This document shows, in pieces, positions 10,144 through 21,299 of a DNA stretch of 64,000 nucleotides; the first letter of the stretch is position 1, and each line of letters starts with the position of its first letter. The stretch lies in assembly GCF_042477335.2 (NCBI RefSeq), contig NC_091262.1:71100001-71164000 (forward strand), given 5' to 3'. Source of the DNA: Ovis canadensis (lineage: Eukaryota > Chordata > Mammalia > Artiodactyla > Bovidae). The position numbers and the translations under genes are program-made. The notes under the pieces were generated by a model. It was not told the origin of the DNA and did no database searches. It was given only the letters and a program-made list of their open reading frames with translations.

Positions 10144-13042
10144 CAGTTCAGTTCAGTCACTCAGTCCTGTCCGACTCTTTGCGACCCCATGAATCACAGC
10201 ACGCCAGGCCTCCCTGTCCATCACCAACTCCCGGAGTTCACTCAGACTCATGTCCATCGAGTCAGTGATGCCGTCCAGCCATCTCATCCTTTGTCGTCCG
10301 CTTCTCCTCCTGTCCCCAATTCCTCCCAGCATCAGAGTCTTTTCCAATGAGTCAATTCTTCGCATGAGGTGGCCAAAGTACTGGAGCTTCAGCTTTAGCA
10401 TCATTCCTTCCAAAGAAATCCCAGGGCTGATTTCCTTCAGAATGGACTGGTTGGATCTCCTTGCAGTCCAAGGGACTCTCAAGAGTCTTCTCCAACACCA
10501 CAGTTCAAAAGCATCAATTCTTCGGCACTCAGCCTTCTTCACAGTCCAACTCTCACATCCATACATGACCACAGGAAAAACCATAACCTTGACTAGACAG
10601 ACCTTAGTCGGCAAAGTAATGTCTCCGCTTTTCAATATTCTATCTAGGTTGGTCATAACTTTTCTTCCAAGGAGTAAGCGTCTTTTAATTTCATGGCTGC
10701 AGTCACCATCTGCAGTGATTTTGGAGCCCAAAAAATAAAGTCTGACACTGTTTCCACTGTTTTCCCATCTATTTCCCATGGAGTGATGGGACTGGATGCC
10801 ATGATCTTCGTTTTCTGAATGTTGAGGTTTAAGCTAACTTTTTCACTCTCCTCTTTCACTTTCATCAAGAGGCTCTTTAGTTCCTCTTCACTTTCTGCCA
10901 TAAGGGTGGTGTCATCTGCATATCTGAGGTTATTGATATTTCTCCCAGCAATCTTGATTTCAGCTTGTGTTTCTTCCAGCCCAGCGTTTCTCATGATGTA
11001 CTCTACATATAAGTTAAATAAGCAGGGTGATAATATACAGCCTTGACGTACTCCTTTTCCTATGTGGAACCAGTCTGTTGTTCCATGTCCAGTTCTAACT
11101 GTTGTTTCCTGACCTGCATACAGATTTCTCAAGAGGCAGGTCAGGTGGTCTGGACCCATCTCTCTCAGAATCTTCCACAGTTGATTGTGATCCACACAGT
11201 CAAAGGCTTTGGCATAGTCAATAAAGCAGAAATAGATGTTTTTCTGGAACTCTCTTGCTTTTTCCATGATCCAGCAGATGTTGGCAATTTGATCTCTGGT
11301 TCCTCTGCCTTTTCTAAAACCAGCTTGAACATCAGGAAGTTCACGGTTCATGTATTGCTGAAGCCTGGCTTGGAGAATTTTGAGCATTACTTTACTAGCC
11401 TGTGAGATGAGTGTAATTGTGCAGTAGTTTGAGCACTCTTTTGCATTGCCTTTCTTTGGGGTTGGAATGAAAACTGACCTTTTCCAGTCCTGTGGCCACT
11501 GCTGAGTTTTCCAAATTTGCTGGCATATTGAGTGCAGTACTTTCACAGCATCATCTTTCAGGATTTGAAAGAGCTCAACTGGAATTCCATCACCTCCACT
11601 AGCTTTGTTCATAGTGATGCTTTCCAAGGCCCACTTGACTTCACATTCCAAGATGTCTGGCTCTAGATGAGTGATCACACCATCATGATTATCTGGGTCA
11701 TGAAGATCTTTTTTGTACAGTTCTTCTGTGTATTCTTGCCACCTCTTCTTAATATCTTCTGCTTATGTTAGGTCCAGACCATTTCTGTCCTTTATCAAGC
11801 CCATCTTTGCATGAAATGTTCCTTTGGTATCTCTAATTTTCTTGAAGAGATCTCTAGTCTTTCCCATTCTGTTGTTCTCCTCTATTTCTTTGCATTGATC
11901 GCTGCAGAAGGCTTTCTTATCTCTTCTTGCTCTTCTCTGGAACTCTGCATTTAATGCTTATATCTTTCCTTTTCTCCTTTGCTTTTCGCCTCTCTTCTTT
12001 TCACAGCCATTTGTAAGGCCTCCCCAGACAGCCATTTTGCCTTTTTGCATTTCTTTTCCATGGGGATGGTCTTGATCCCTGTCTCCTGTACAGTGTCACG
12101 AACCTCATTCCATAGTTCATCAGGCACTCTGTCTATCAGATCTAGGCCCTTAAATCTATTTCTCACTTCCACTGTATAATCATAAGGGATTTGATTTAGG
12201 TCCTACCTGAATGGTCTAGTGGTTTTCCCTACTGTCTTCAATTTGAGTCTGAATTTGGCAATAAGGAGTTCATTATTTGAGCCACAGTCAGCCCCTGGTC
12301 TTGTTTTTGTTGACTGTATAGAGCTTCTCCATCTTTGGCTGCAAAGAATATAATCAATCTGATTTCAGTGTTGACCATCTGGTGATGTCCATGTGTAGAG
12401 TCTTCTCTTGTGTTGTTGGAAGAGGGTGTTTGCTATGACCAGTGCATTTTCTTGGCAAAACTCTATTAGTCTTTGCCCTGCTTCATTCCACATTCCAAGG
12501 CCAAATTTGCCTGTTATTCCAGGTGTTTCTTGACTTCCTGCTTTTGCATTCCAGTCCCCTATAATGAAAAGGACATCTTTTTTGGGTGTTAGTTCTAAAA
12601 GGTCTTGTAGGTCTGCATAGAACGGTTCAACTTCAGCTTCTTCAGTGTTACTGGTTGGGGCGTAGATTTGGATTGCTGTGATATTGAATGGTTTGCCTTG
12701 GAAACAAACAGAGATCATTCTGTCGTTTTTGAGATTGCATCCAAGTACTGCATTTTGGACTCTTTTGTTGACCGTGATGGCTACTCCATTTCTTCTGAGG
12801 GATTCCTGCCAGCAGTAGTAGATATAATGGTCATCTGAGTTAAATTCACCCATTCCAGTCCATTTTAGTTCGCTGATTCTTAGAATGTCGATGTTCACTC
12901 TTGCCATCTCTTGTTTGACCACTTCCAATTTGCCTTGATCCATGGACCTGACATTCCAGGTTCCTATGCAATATTGCACTTTACAGCCTTGGACCTTGCT
13001 TCTATCATCAGTCACATCCACAGCTGGGTATTGTTTTTGCTT
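10144..13042 (-). mobile_element. BovB 'B', near-complete non-LTR retrotransposon
   Basis: About 2.9 kb, the most complete BovB here, in antisense. The endonuclease frame (13021-12365, 218 codons) shows GTWNVRSM, the ISELKW glutamate motif and IGDWNAK, then a TGA after SPDGQH. After a frame break the reverse transcriptase frame (11678-10653, 341 codons) holds FIDYAKAFDCVDH, QGCILSPCLFN and YADDT, and the C-terminal frame runs 10779-10153. It is flanked by 11-bp near-repeats, tagttattctt (10133-10143) and tagctattctt (13043-13053). Inactive because of a stop and frameshifts. Confidence 0.93.
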
Positions 13043-13079
13043 TAGCTATTCTTAATTATTCCTAAACCCTAAACTCAGC

Positions 13080-13361
13080 CTTTTCATACTGTTCATGGGG
13101 TTCTCAAGGCAAGAATACTGAAGACTACTTTGGCCACTCATGCGAAGAGTTGACTCACTGGAAAAGACTGTGATGCTGGGAGGGATTGGGGGCAGGAGGA
13201 GAAGGGGACGACAGAGGATGAGATGGCTGGGTGGCATCACTGACTCAATGGACGTGAGTCTGTGTGAACTCCGGGAGTTGGTGATGGACAGGGAAGCCTG
13301 GTGTGCTGTAATTCATGGAGTTGCAAAGAGTTGGACACGACTGAGCGACTGAACTAATGAG
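13080..13361 (+). mobile_element. 5'-inverted (twin-primed) BovB scrap
   Basis: Bases 13080-13123 are BovB 5' UTR in antisense; 13124-13361 are the BovB 3' end in sense. An exact 11-bp duplication, ctaaactcagc, lies at 13069-13079 and 13362-13372. The 5'-most RNA base adjoins the 3' segment, the arrangement twin priming predicts. Confidence 0.8.
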
Positions 13362-13733
13362 CTAAACTCAGCAATCTTCTTTTGCCATAAATATTTCCCT
13401 CACAAACAGGTCTCAGATAACAATCCTTCCCATGGCCTCAAGCTGTGGCCTACATGCTCATCCTGGGACATTCTTTGTAATGATCCTTGAACAAATGTCA
13501 ATGGTTATTTTATAGATTATTTTCTGGGCTCAACTGTAGAAGGCTTTGTGCTTTCTCATTCTTCTCTCAAGCACCTTAGCATTCTTTCCAGCCAACTCAA
13601 CTGAAGAAAGGAAAGAACAAGTCAGAATCACAAGGCCTAACTCCTTCATCCCAGGGCCATGCCTGCGAGATGAGGAGAGGGGGTTGGGGTCGTGCCTCCA
13701 TTTTGTCAGTAATGCCTAACGCGGCTCTCGACA
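13362..13733 (-). repeat. U3-side part of the interrupted solo LTR
   Basis: Continues the LTR of 9824-10143. Its edge 'gcggctctcgaca' at 13721-13733 is the LTR start in antisense. Confidence 0.7.
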
Positions 13734-14356
13734 CTTTTTTGTATAGTTCTTCTGTGTAGTCTTGCCACCTCTTTTTAATATCTTCTGCTTCTGTTAGGTC
13801 CATACCACTTCTGTCCTTTATTGAGCCCATCTTTGATGAAATGTTCCCTTTGTATCTCTAATTTTCTTGAAGAGATCTCCAGTCTTTCCCATTCTATTGT
13901 TTTCCACTATTTCTTTGCATTGATCACTGAGGAAGGCTTTCTTATCTCTCCTTGCTAGTCTTTGGAACTCTGCATTCAAATAAGTATATCTTTTCTTTTC
14001 TCCTTTGTATTTTGCTTCTCTTCTTTTCACAGCTATTTGTAAGGCCTCCTCAGACAGCCATTTTGCTTTTGAATTTCTTTTTCTTGTGGATGGTCTTGAT
14101 TCCTGTCTCCTGTACAATGCCATGAACCTCTGTCCATAGTTCTTCAGGCACTTTATCAGATCTTATCCCTTGAATCTATTTGTCACTTCCACTTCTTATT
14201 ATATTAAGATATAATTGTAAGGGATTTGATTTAGGTCATATCTGAATGGTCTAGTGGTTTTCCCTACTTTCTTCAATATAAGTCCGAAATTGGCAATAAG
14301 GAGTTCATGATCTGAGCCACAGTCATCTCCTGGTCTTGTTTTTGCTGACTGTACAG
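13734..14356 (-). mobile_element. BovB 'A', 5' part
   Basis: Antisense BovB between endonuclease and reverse transcriptase, joining in sequence to 9823 once the LTR is removed. Diverged (roughly 85 percent by eye) from BovB 'B' and 'C'. It ends abruptly at 14356 against a BovB of opposite orientation. Confidence 0.85.
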
Positions 14357-17300
14357 TCCGAGGTCAGGGGCTGTGGCTGGGAGGAGCAATCTGAGGAGTG
14401 GTGGCTTTGGGGGTTAGGAGGGCCTAGAGGAGCTATCCCTTCCTGAAGGTCAGGAAGGGCTGCAGTAAGGAGATACCCCTCATCCAAGGTAAGGAGCAGT
14501 GGCTGTGCTTTGCTGGAGCAGCTGAGAAGAGATATCCTGCCGGGGTCCAGCCCTGGTGGATCCAGGGAATTCAAAGGTGGAGACGGCGACGGTGTTCTTG
14601 GAAAAATACAAATTTAATTACAGATATAGAGAGAGATTAGAAATGGATAGTGTAGTAGGAGGATTAGTGGAGAAAAGGAGGCTGAATCTAGATGGGAATT
14701 CAGCCAGAGAAATGGGAACAAGAAAGAAGCGACATGGGGGAATCAGTCTTTCCGGAAACCGATCCAATTTCTTTATTTTGGGGTTTGCTTATATACCTTT
14801 TGTTACATATAGGGATGGATACAGAGTCACGCGGGGGTCAGTCCTGACCTTTATGTGCTTCACATAAAAATGTCTTAGGGATTTTATGATCCTTTCTTTC
14901 TGATAACCAAAAACTTATTTTTTGCAAGGGTGTTTTTTCTTAAACCAGGCACCACCCTCCAAATAAAGTTACATTCCTATAGGGTGAGGGTGTAGTGAGT
15001 TACAATCAAGAAAGGAATTTATTTAACCCAAGGTTAACGTGATTCATCTTAAAGGTTAATGCTTATTTCTCCTATATGCTAGTTATATTCATTGTAAGGG
15101 CAGGGAATATGGAAATTTAGCAGCAAACATCAGCCCAACAAATGAAAATCCTTTCACCAATGTTTCCCTTAAGATCTATTTAGTCTTAAGATAGTGATAA
15201 AGTTATATTTTTACATAGCAAGGACACAGTGATTTATAACAAAGTACAGTGATTTATTACAAAAGAGAAATTCATTAACTTGAAAAGTCTAGTATTGCTA
15301 ACCTTAAAAACTACTATATTTCCTTTTCTATATTCCAAATACATTGATTAATATATTCCCAGGTGCCTAAGGATGTGGAGGCCTGGCGGCAATCATTGAC
15401 TCAACAAGAAGAAAAAGCCCTATGCTAATTAAGACTCTCAAAATACTCCAAAACTCTGTGCTGTTTATGGTTGAGAGGTAGTAAACAATCATGTAGTGGC
15501 AGGAGTATGGATAATCCCGTCACACAAGCTAGTCTGTCAGCAGAGAGGTTTGACCTGAAACACCCTTGTCACACCCAGGGTAGGGAATTAGCAGCAATTA
15601 TTGGCACAACAAATGAAAAACCCTTCACCAATATAATTCCTAACCAACCCACTATACTAATAATTTCCAACTCCCCAAAAGAACTTGCCTTTAGTAAGTC
15701 AAACATCTCATGCCTCTCCAGTTGGGAGGCTGTAAACAATCACATGCGGCCTGACGAACCTATACAGGCTGGCTAGATAACCTTCAGAGGAGTCCCTAAG
15801 CTGAAACACTCTTGTCACGCCCAAGAATTTTTATTGCCTTGGAGCTGCAAGTTAACTCTTTCTCCAAGAGAAACGGTTATGGGGGAGAGCCCCCCATAAA
15901 GTCAGAGGTGTAGGTGAGAGCATAAAACAGACTCTGATTTGGGGGTTAGATGCTCGGGAACAGGGGGTTTCCTGAGGCTTGATCACGCCTTTGAGTATGC
16001 CAAGCCTCCTTCCTCATGACCTTTGCCATGGGTGGAGTTCCTCACGCTGGCTCCCGGCAATATCCCATGCCCAAGGTAAGAGAAACCCAAGTAAGATGGT
16101 AGGTGTTGCAAGAGGGCAACAGAGGGCAGACACACTGAAACCATACTCACAGAAAACTAGTCAATCTAATCACACTAGGACCACAGCCTTGTCTAACTCA
16201 ATGAAACCAAGCCATGGCTGCGGGGCAACCCAAGACGGCCGAGTCATGGTGGAAAGGTCTGACAGAATGTGGTCCACTGGAGAAGGGAATGGCAAACCAC
16301 TTCAGTATTCTTGCCTTGAGAACCCCATGAACAGTATGAAAAGGCAAAATGATAGGATACTGAAAGATGAACTCCCCAGGTCAGTAGGTGCCCAATATGC
16401 TACTGGAGATCAGTGGAGAAATAACTCCAGAAAGAATGAAGGGATGAAACCAAAGCAAAAACAATACCCAGCTGTGGATGTGACTGGTGATAGAAGCAAG
16501 GTCCAAGGCTGTAAAGTGCAATATTGCATAGGAACCTGGAATGTCAGGTCCATGGATCAAGGCAAATTGGAAGTGGTCAAACAAGAGATGGCAAGAGTGA
16601 ACATCGACATTCTAAGAATCAGCGAACTAAAATGGACTGGAATGGGTGAATTTAACTCAGATGACCATTATATCTACTACTGCGGGCAGGAATCCCTCAG
16701 AAGAAATGGAGTAGCCATCACGGTCAACAAAAGAGTCCAAAATGCAGTACTTGGATGCAATCTCAAAAACGACAGAATGATCTCTGTTTGTTTCCAAGGC
16801 AAACCATTCAATATCACAGCAATCCAAATCTACGCCCCAACCAGTAACACTGAAGAAGCTGAAGTTGAACCGTTCTATGCAGACCTACAAGACCTTTTAG
16901 AACTAACACCCAAAAAAGATGTCCTTTTCATTATAGGGGACTGGAATGCAAAAGTAGGAAGTCAAGAAACACCTAGAGTAACAGGCAAATTTGGCCTTGG
17001 AATGTGGAATGAAGCAGGGCAAAGACTAATAGAGTTTTGCCAAGAAAATGCACTGGTCATAGCAAACACCCTCTTCCAACAACACAAGAGAAGACTCTAC
17101 ACATGGACATCACCAGATGGTCAACACTGAAATCAGATTGATTATATTCTTTGCAGCCAAAGATGGAGAAGCTCTATACAGTCAACAAAAACAAGACCAG
17201 GGGCTGACTGTGGCTCAAATAATGAACTCCTTATTGCCAAATTCAGACTCAAATTGAAGACAGTAGGGAAAACCACTAGACCATTCAGGTAGGACCTAAA

Positions 17301-17917
17301 TCAAATCCCTTATGATTATACAGTGGAAGTGAGAAATAGATTTAAGGGCCTAGATCTGATAGACAGAGTGCCTGATGAACTATGGAATGAGGTTCGTGAC
17401 ACTGTACAGGAGACAGGGATCAAGACCATCCCCATGGAAAAGAAATGCAAAAAGGCAAAATGGCTGTCTGGGGAGGCCTTACAAATGGCTGTGAAAAGAA
17501 GAGAGGCGAAAAGCAAAGGAGAAAAGGAAAGATATAAGCATTAAATGCAGAGTTCCAGAGAAGAGCAAGAAGAGATAAGAAAGCCTTCTGCAGCGATCAA
17601 TGCAAAGAAATAGAGGAGAACAACAGAATGGGAAAGACTAGAGATCTCTTCAAGAAAATTAGAGATACCAAGGGAACATTTCATGCAAAGATGGGCTTGA
17701 TAAAGGACAGAAATGGTCTGGACCTAACATAAGCAGAAGATATTAAGAAGAGGTGGCAAGAATACACAGAAGAACTGTACAAAAAAGATCTTCACGACCC
17801 AGATAATCATGATGGTGTGATCACTCATCTAGAGCCAGACATCCTGGAATGTGAAGTCAAGTGAGCCTTGGAAAGCATCTCTACGAACAAAGCTAGTGGA
17901 GGTGATGGAATTCCATA
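14357..17917 (+). mobile_element. BovB 'C', 5' portion, split by an LTR
   Basis: Consists of 14357-14537 (5' UTR) and 16060-17917. The intact first frame ends at the TGA at 17128-17130 after GTWNVRSM, ISELKW and IGDWNAK endonuclease motifs. Downstream it has the same stop, the same loss near 'aagcattaaatgc' (17536) and the same 'aacataagcag' as BovB 'B', so the two are nearly identical. The copy ends in reverse transcriptase at 'ggaattccat' (17917), lacking the 3' tail, unusual for a target-primed element. Confidence 0.88.
14538..16059 (-). mobile_element. Solo LTR (class II/ERVK-like) in BovB 'C'
   Basis: About 1522 bases. In sense (minus) it begins TGCCGGGAGCCAGC at 16059 and ends GGGCTGGACCCCGGCA at 14538. 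An exact 6-bp duplication, atatcc, flanks it (14532-14537 and 16060-16065), and BovB 5' UTR reads through when it is removed. A TATA box (GGTATATAAGC) lies near 14788-14798. No gag, pol or env is present, so recombination between two LTRs is inferred. Confidence 0.87.
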
Positions 17918-18835
17918 AACTCACTAGTACTTGGTAATTTCCATCTTTTTAGCACTTATGGTGGGTGTGTGATAGTATTTCTTTATTGCATGGCTCTAAT
18001 ATCATTTACTTCTGTTCCCATCCAGGGTAAAAGGAATATAAAGAATCTAGGGAACGAAATACCTGCATGAATGAATCAGTGATTAAATAAATGTTTATTT
18101 AATTTATATCTCCAAAAACCTTATTGATCAAATTCAAACACACGGACAGATTTTGGAGTTTTAAAGGGATAGTGCTAAACCTTTTGTTATTAAGACATTA
18201 TACATCTTTCATAATATTTTGATGTCAAATGTATTATTTTTAAATCTAGTGGAAAGATGGTGGATATTTTTGATGATTATGAGGATTCCATTTTGGTGAA
18301 AACATATAAGAAAAGTTTATCAGCTATTTTTTTATGTACCTCTGTGTTTGAAACTTAGTTATTTAAAACATATGTCTGTAAAGTCTATGCTCAGCTAAAA
18401 AATACAGTATCTCTTTCTGATTTTAATTTTGCATTTCTCTGATGAGTCATAAATAGTGTTGACCACTTTTTCATGTGCTTTGACCAATTGGATATTTTCT
18501 CTTGTGAAGTACTTATTTAAGATATTGGTCCATTTTGGTTGGGTTGATTGGTCTTTCTTATTAATTTCTCAGAGAGCTTTATATATTCTGAATAGAAATG
18601 CTTTGTCAGATATATGTATTATAAACCTGTTCTACCAATCTTTGACTTGCCTTTCATTCTGTTAATGTTTTCTTGTTTTTTGTTGTTGTTGCTTTTGCTT
18701 TTTTTGGATGGAAAGAAATTATTAATTTTAACAAAGTCCAAATTGCAGTCTTTTCTTCTGTGGTTAGTGTTTTTTGCATGTGTCTTGTACAAGGCAAAGT
18801 CGTAACCTCTTTCTGTTGGTTGTGCTGTTTCTCTA
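17918..18835 (-). mobile_element. Old L1 fragment (antisense)
   Basis: The part 18380-18800 is clearly antisense mammalian L1 3' ORF2/UTR: it reads 'cttttcatgtgctttgacca' style words and a T-rich background. The first 400 bases are A/T-rich and less certain. Confidence 0.65.
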
Positions 18836-19167
18836 GCTAATGTAGCCCAGTCCCAGTGACTTCTGGTTGGTAGGTCTGTATATGCTGACTCTTAAGAAGT
18901 ATGGGTGGGAATTCTTGAAACAGTGGGGTAGCCTGCCCACTGCCAATTTTTTTATATAGGTGATCTGACTTGATTTCATTTGAATCATCCTTATCCCTTC
19001 AATGATTAACAATATTGTTTCTGAAGTCACACTGATACAGGTTTGAATCCCAGATGTACTACCAACTCCCTGCCTAAAATTACTAAACCGCTCTGAATCT
19101 TAGAGTCACCATCTGTTAAATGTGGTGTGTAGTCATCAGATTTCATTAGGTAAGGCTGTATAAGAAA
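18836..19167. other. Intergenic, with a faint MIR piece
   Basis: No gene seen. The segment 19030-19125 resembles MIR. The right edge is the target site of the BCAS2 retrocopy. Confidence 0.4.
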
Positions 19168-20128
19168 CCATTTCAAATCTTTATTTTTTTTCATGTTTAA
19201 GTTTTTTATTTTGCTAAAATGTACAAATAGAATACAACTACCACATTTTATGGTTTCTAAACATATAACCACTGATGGTTTCCAAAAGATGCTGATGTTC
19301 CTCATAGTTAAGATGCCTGATCTTCTGTGAAAGCCCAGAGTACCTTCCTCTCTACCCACTGAGCCAGTCTATTTCAGAAGTCTTGCTGTATGTTTTCTTT
19401 GTTTGCCTCTCCGTGTTGCTGCTTCATTTGAAAGATCTCATTTTCTAATTGTACAATAGTCCTTTCAATCTCATAATTCTTACTGACCAGGGATACCCAG
19501 GTTGACTCCATTTCTCTTAATTTAGATTCAGCTGTGAGTTGCATGTTCTTTCGTTGCCAGTTTAAGTCTTGAATATGTTTCCTTAACTTCTGAAGCTCTT
19601 TCTGTGCGTGCTCAATCATATGAGCTAGATTTTCATTATACACTTTCCAGGCATTGCATCCATGCTGGGACATTAGTTCCAGATTCTCAATTCGAACTGC
19701 CTGATGCTCTAACTGCGCCATAGAATTGTTTACACACTCTTGCCATGCAGTGATGTCATTTTTCTGACCAGAGGAAGGGGCTGGAAGTTCGTATCGTTTC
19801 ATACTGAGCAATTCAATTGGTTGTCGAGCAGCCAATCTTTCAAATTCATTTCTCATTATGTCTATCTCAAAAGCAGAATAATCCGGGGCCGTCAGGTAGC
19901 TTAGATAGTTCTTTGTAGGTCGGTATCTGCGAGTTTCCTCCTCCACCAACGCCGCAGCCGCTTCGCGAACACCAGGCGCTTCATAACCCTGATCAAAATA
20001 CGGCAGCGCATCCACCACAACCTCCCCGGCCACCAAACCAGTGCCCGCCATCCTTACGTTCACTGGAGTTTTCTAAGTCTGCGCGGGCTCAGGTTCACTT
20101 CGATACTCCAGTCCATTTCAAATCTTTA
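19168..20128 (-). other. Processed retrocopy insertion with 16-bp target duplication
   Basis: The 16 bases ccatttcaaatcttta occur at 19168-19183 and again at 20113-20128. Between them lie, in minus orientation, about 60 bases of 5' UTR, an intronless ORF, about 180 bases of 3' UTR, and a short T run (19184-19191) that is the remains of the A tail. These are the marks of L1-mediated reverse transcription of a spliced mRNA. Confidence 0.93.
19374..20051 (-). CDS. BCAS2: Intact BCAS2 (SPF27) retrocopy, 225 codons
   Basis: The minus-strand frame encodes a 225-residue protein recognised as BCAS2/SPF27, a core member of the PRP19-CDC5L (NTC) spliceosome complex. It begins [20 protein letters not shown] and ends [13 protein letters not shown], the expected ends and length for the family, with no stop or frameshift. 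The C-terminal half is the coiled-coil region. I chose the ATG at 20051 rather than the in-frame one four codons upstream (20063) because it gives the conserved start. It lacks introns and carries target duplications, so it is a processed copy, not the parental locus. Compared with my memory of the parent it has about six substitutions (for example I in ETDIMR-like context, E in TAESK, F and M near the end), some in normally invariant places. Whether it is transcribed cannot be told; an annotation pipeline may call it a pseudogene. Confidence 0.9.
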   Translation of the reverse strand: MAGTGLVAGEVVVDALPYFDQGYEAPGVREAAAALVEEETRRYRPTKNYLSYLTAPDYSAFEIDIMRNEFERLAARQPIELLSMKRYELPAPSSGQKNDITAWQECVNNSMAQLEHQAVRIENLELMSQHGCNAWKVYNENLAHMIEHAQKELQKLRKHIQDLNWQRKNMQLTAESKLREMESTWVSLVSKNYEIERTIVQLENEIFQMKQQHGEANKENIQQDF

Positions 20129-20445
20129 AAAGCAAAGTTTTCTTTTTTTGCTCATGTGAGTCATTGGGCTTCACATGTCTTTCCTTCCAGAACCCAGGCT
20201 GAGGGAGCAGCTCCATCTGGGACAGGGCATACCCATGAGAGAAGAAAAAGATCAAGAGTGCTAGTAGAAATACATAATGGCTCCTAACACAACTACCTGG
20301 ATGTGGTGAAAGATACTTCTAGTCACCTTCTGTTGGCCAAAGAAAGTCACAAGATCAAGCCTGACATTCCTAAGGCTGGAAAGGACATTCTTCCTACAGG
20401 ATGCATTGCAGCCACATAGCAACAGGTGATGATGTATAATCCTTG
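20129..20445. other. Intergenic, nothing recognised
   Basis: No gene, splice pattern or clear repeat is seen in this stretch. Confidence 0.5.
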
Positions 20446-20806
20446 TTGACCTGAAACTACGCTACCAGGTATTTCTCCAGCAAAGACGGGTTTATTTGGG
20501 ATCCATAGAGAATTACAATGTGCGGTCTACAACCATGGTGAGCCATTTGCAAGTCCCCAAGGGAAGGAGGATACTTTTATAGAAAAGGAAAGAAAAGTTG
20601 GAGGGCTATAGTAAACAAACACCTTTTCATTCGCTGAGCTGTTGTCAGGACAGAAAAGGGACCTTTCTATTTGTCGTTGGGCTGTGCTAGGTCATGGCTT
20701 GGGAGAGCTCCCCCTCTGGTCTCCCAACTCTATTTAATTCAGGTTTCTGTTTCTCTTTTTACATTCTTAACAGGCTTTTGTTTCTTAATTTTTTACATCC
20801 TTAACA
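20446..20806 (-). mobile_element. Probable LTR
   Basis: Antisense signals in LTR order: AATAAA (near 20490), then a TATA-like 'ctataaaagt' (near 20573-20583), with TG...CA-like borders (tgttgacc at left, taaca at right). Family not recognised. Confidence 0.4.
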
Positions 20807-20840
20807 CTCACTTAAAAGCTAGGAACAACAATGCCACCTG

Positions 20841-21185
20841 AGTTCAGTTCAGTCGCTCAGTCATGTTCCACTCTTTGCAACCCTATGGACTGCAGCACTC
20901 CAGGTTTCCTTGTCCATCACCAACTCCTGGAGCTTGCTCAAACTCATGTCCATCGAGTCGGTGATGCCATTTAACCATCTCATCCTCTGTCATCCCCTTC
21001 TCCTCATTCCTTCCATCTTTCCAGCATCAGGGTCTTCTCCAGTGAGCTGGCTCTTTGCATCAGGTAGCTTTGACTAGACGGACCTTTGTCAGTAATGTCT
21101 TTGCTTTTTAATATGCTGTCTAAGTTTGTCATAGCTTTATTCCCAAGGAGCAAGCTTCTTTTCATTTCATGGCTGAAGTCGCCTA
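20841..21185 (-). mobile_element. BovB 3' end
   Basis: Antisense BovB tail beginning 'gttcagttcagtcgctcag' and running to 'tcatggctgaagtcgcc', with an internal deletion near 21065. Confidence 0.85.
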
Positions 21186-21299
21186 CCACAAAATAATAAC
21201 AACTCCTTTCTTATGGCAGTTGTGAAAATTAAATGAGATGAAGCATGTCTGATGCTTAACAGAGTATACTGTGTTATAAGGGCACAATAACTTAACAAG

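Larger units (their letters stand above)
9824..13733 (-). mobile_element. Solo LTR (class II/ERVK-like), interrupted by two BovB insertions
   Basis: LTR sequence is 9824-10143 plus about 13043-13079 plus 13362-13733, roughly 730 bases. In sense (minus) it starts TGTCGAGAGCCGCG at 13733 and ends with CA at 9824; a TATA-like 'agtataaaag' (near 9945-9954) and AATAAA (near 9923) are seen. Both sides carry 'cttttt' (9818-9823 and 13734-13739), and BovB 'A' continues across it. A 6-bp duplication fits betaretroviral integrases. No internal viral genes remain. Confidence 0.8.

Noticed and set aside
6901-17917. BovB endonuclease and reverse transcriptase frames as host genes
   Set aside because: All copies carry stops or frameshifts and are repetitive; they are transposon remnants.
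6901-17917. BovB 'A' plus 'C' as a single twin-primed insertion
   Set aside because: The head-to-head layout fits, but the shared region is about 15 percent different between them, they overlap by some 600-700 bases of BovB, and no matching duplication was found at 6900 and 17918.
20052-20063. Upstream in-frame ATG of the BCAS2 copy
   Set aside because: It adds four residues from the old 5' UTR; the conserved family start is the second ATG at 20051.
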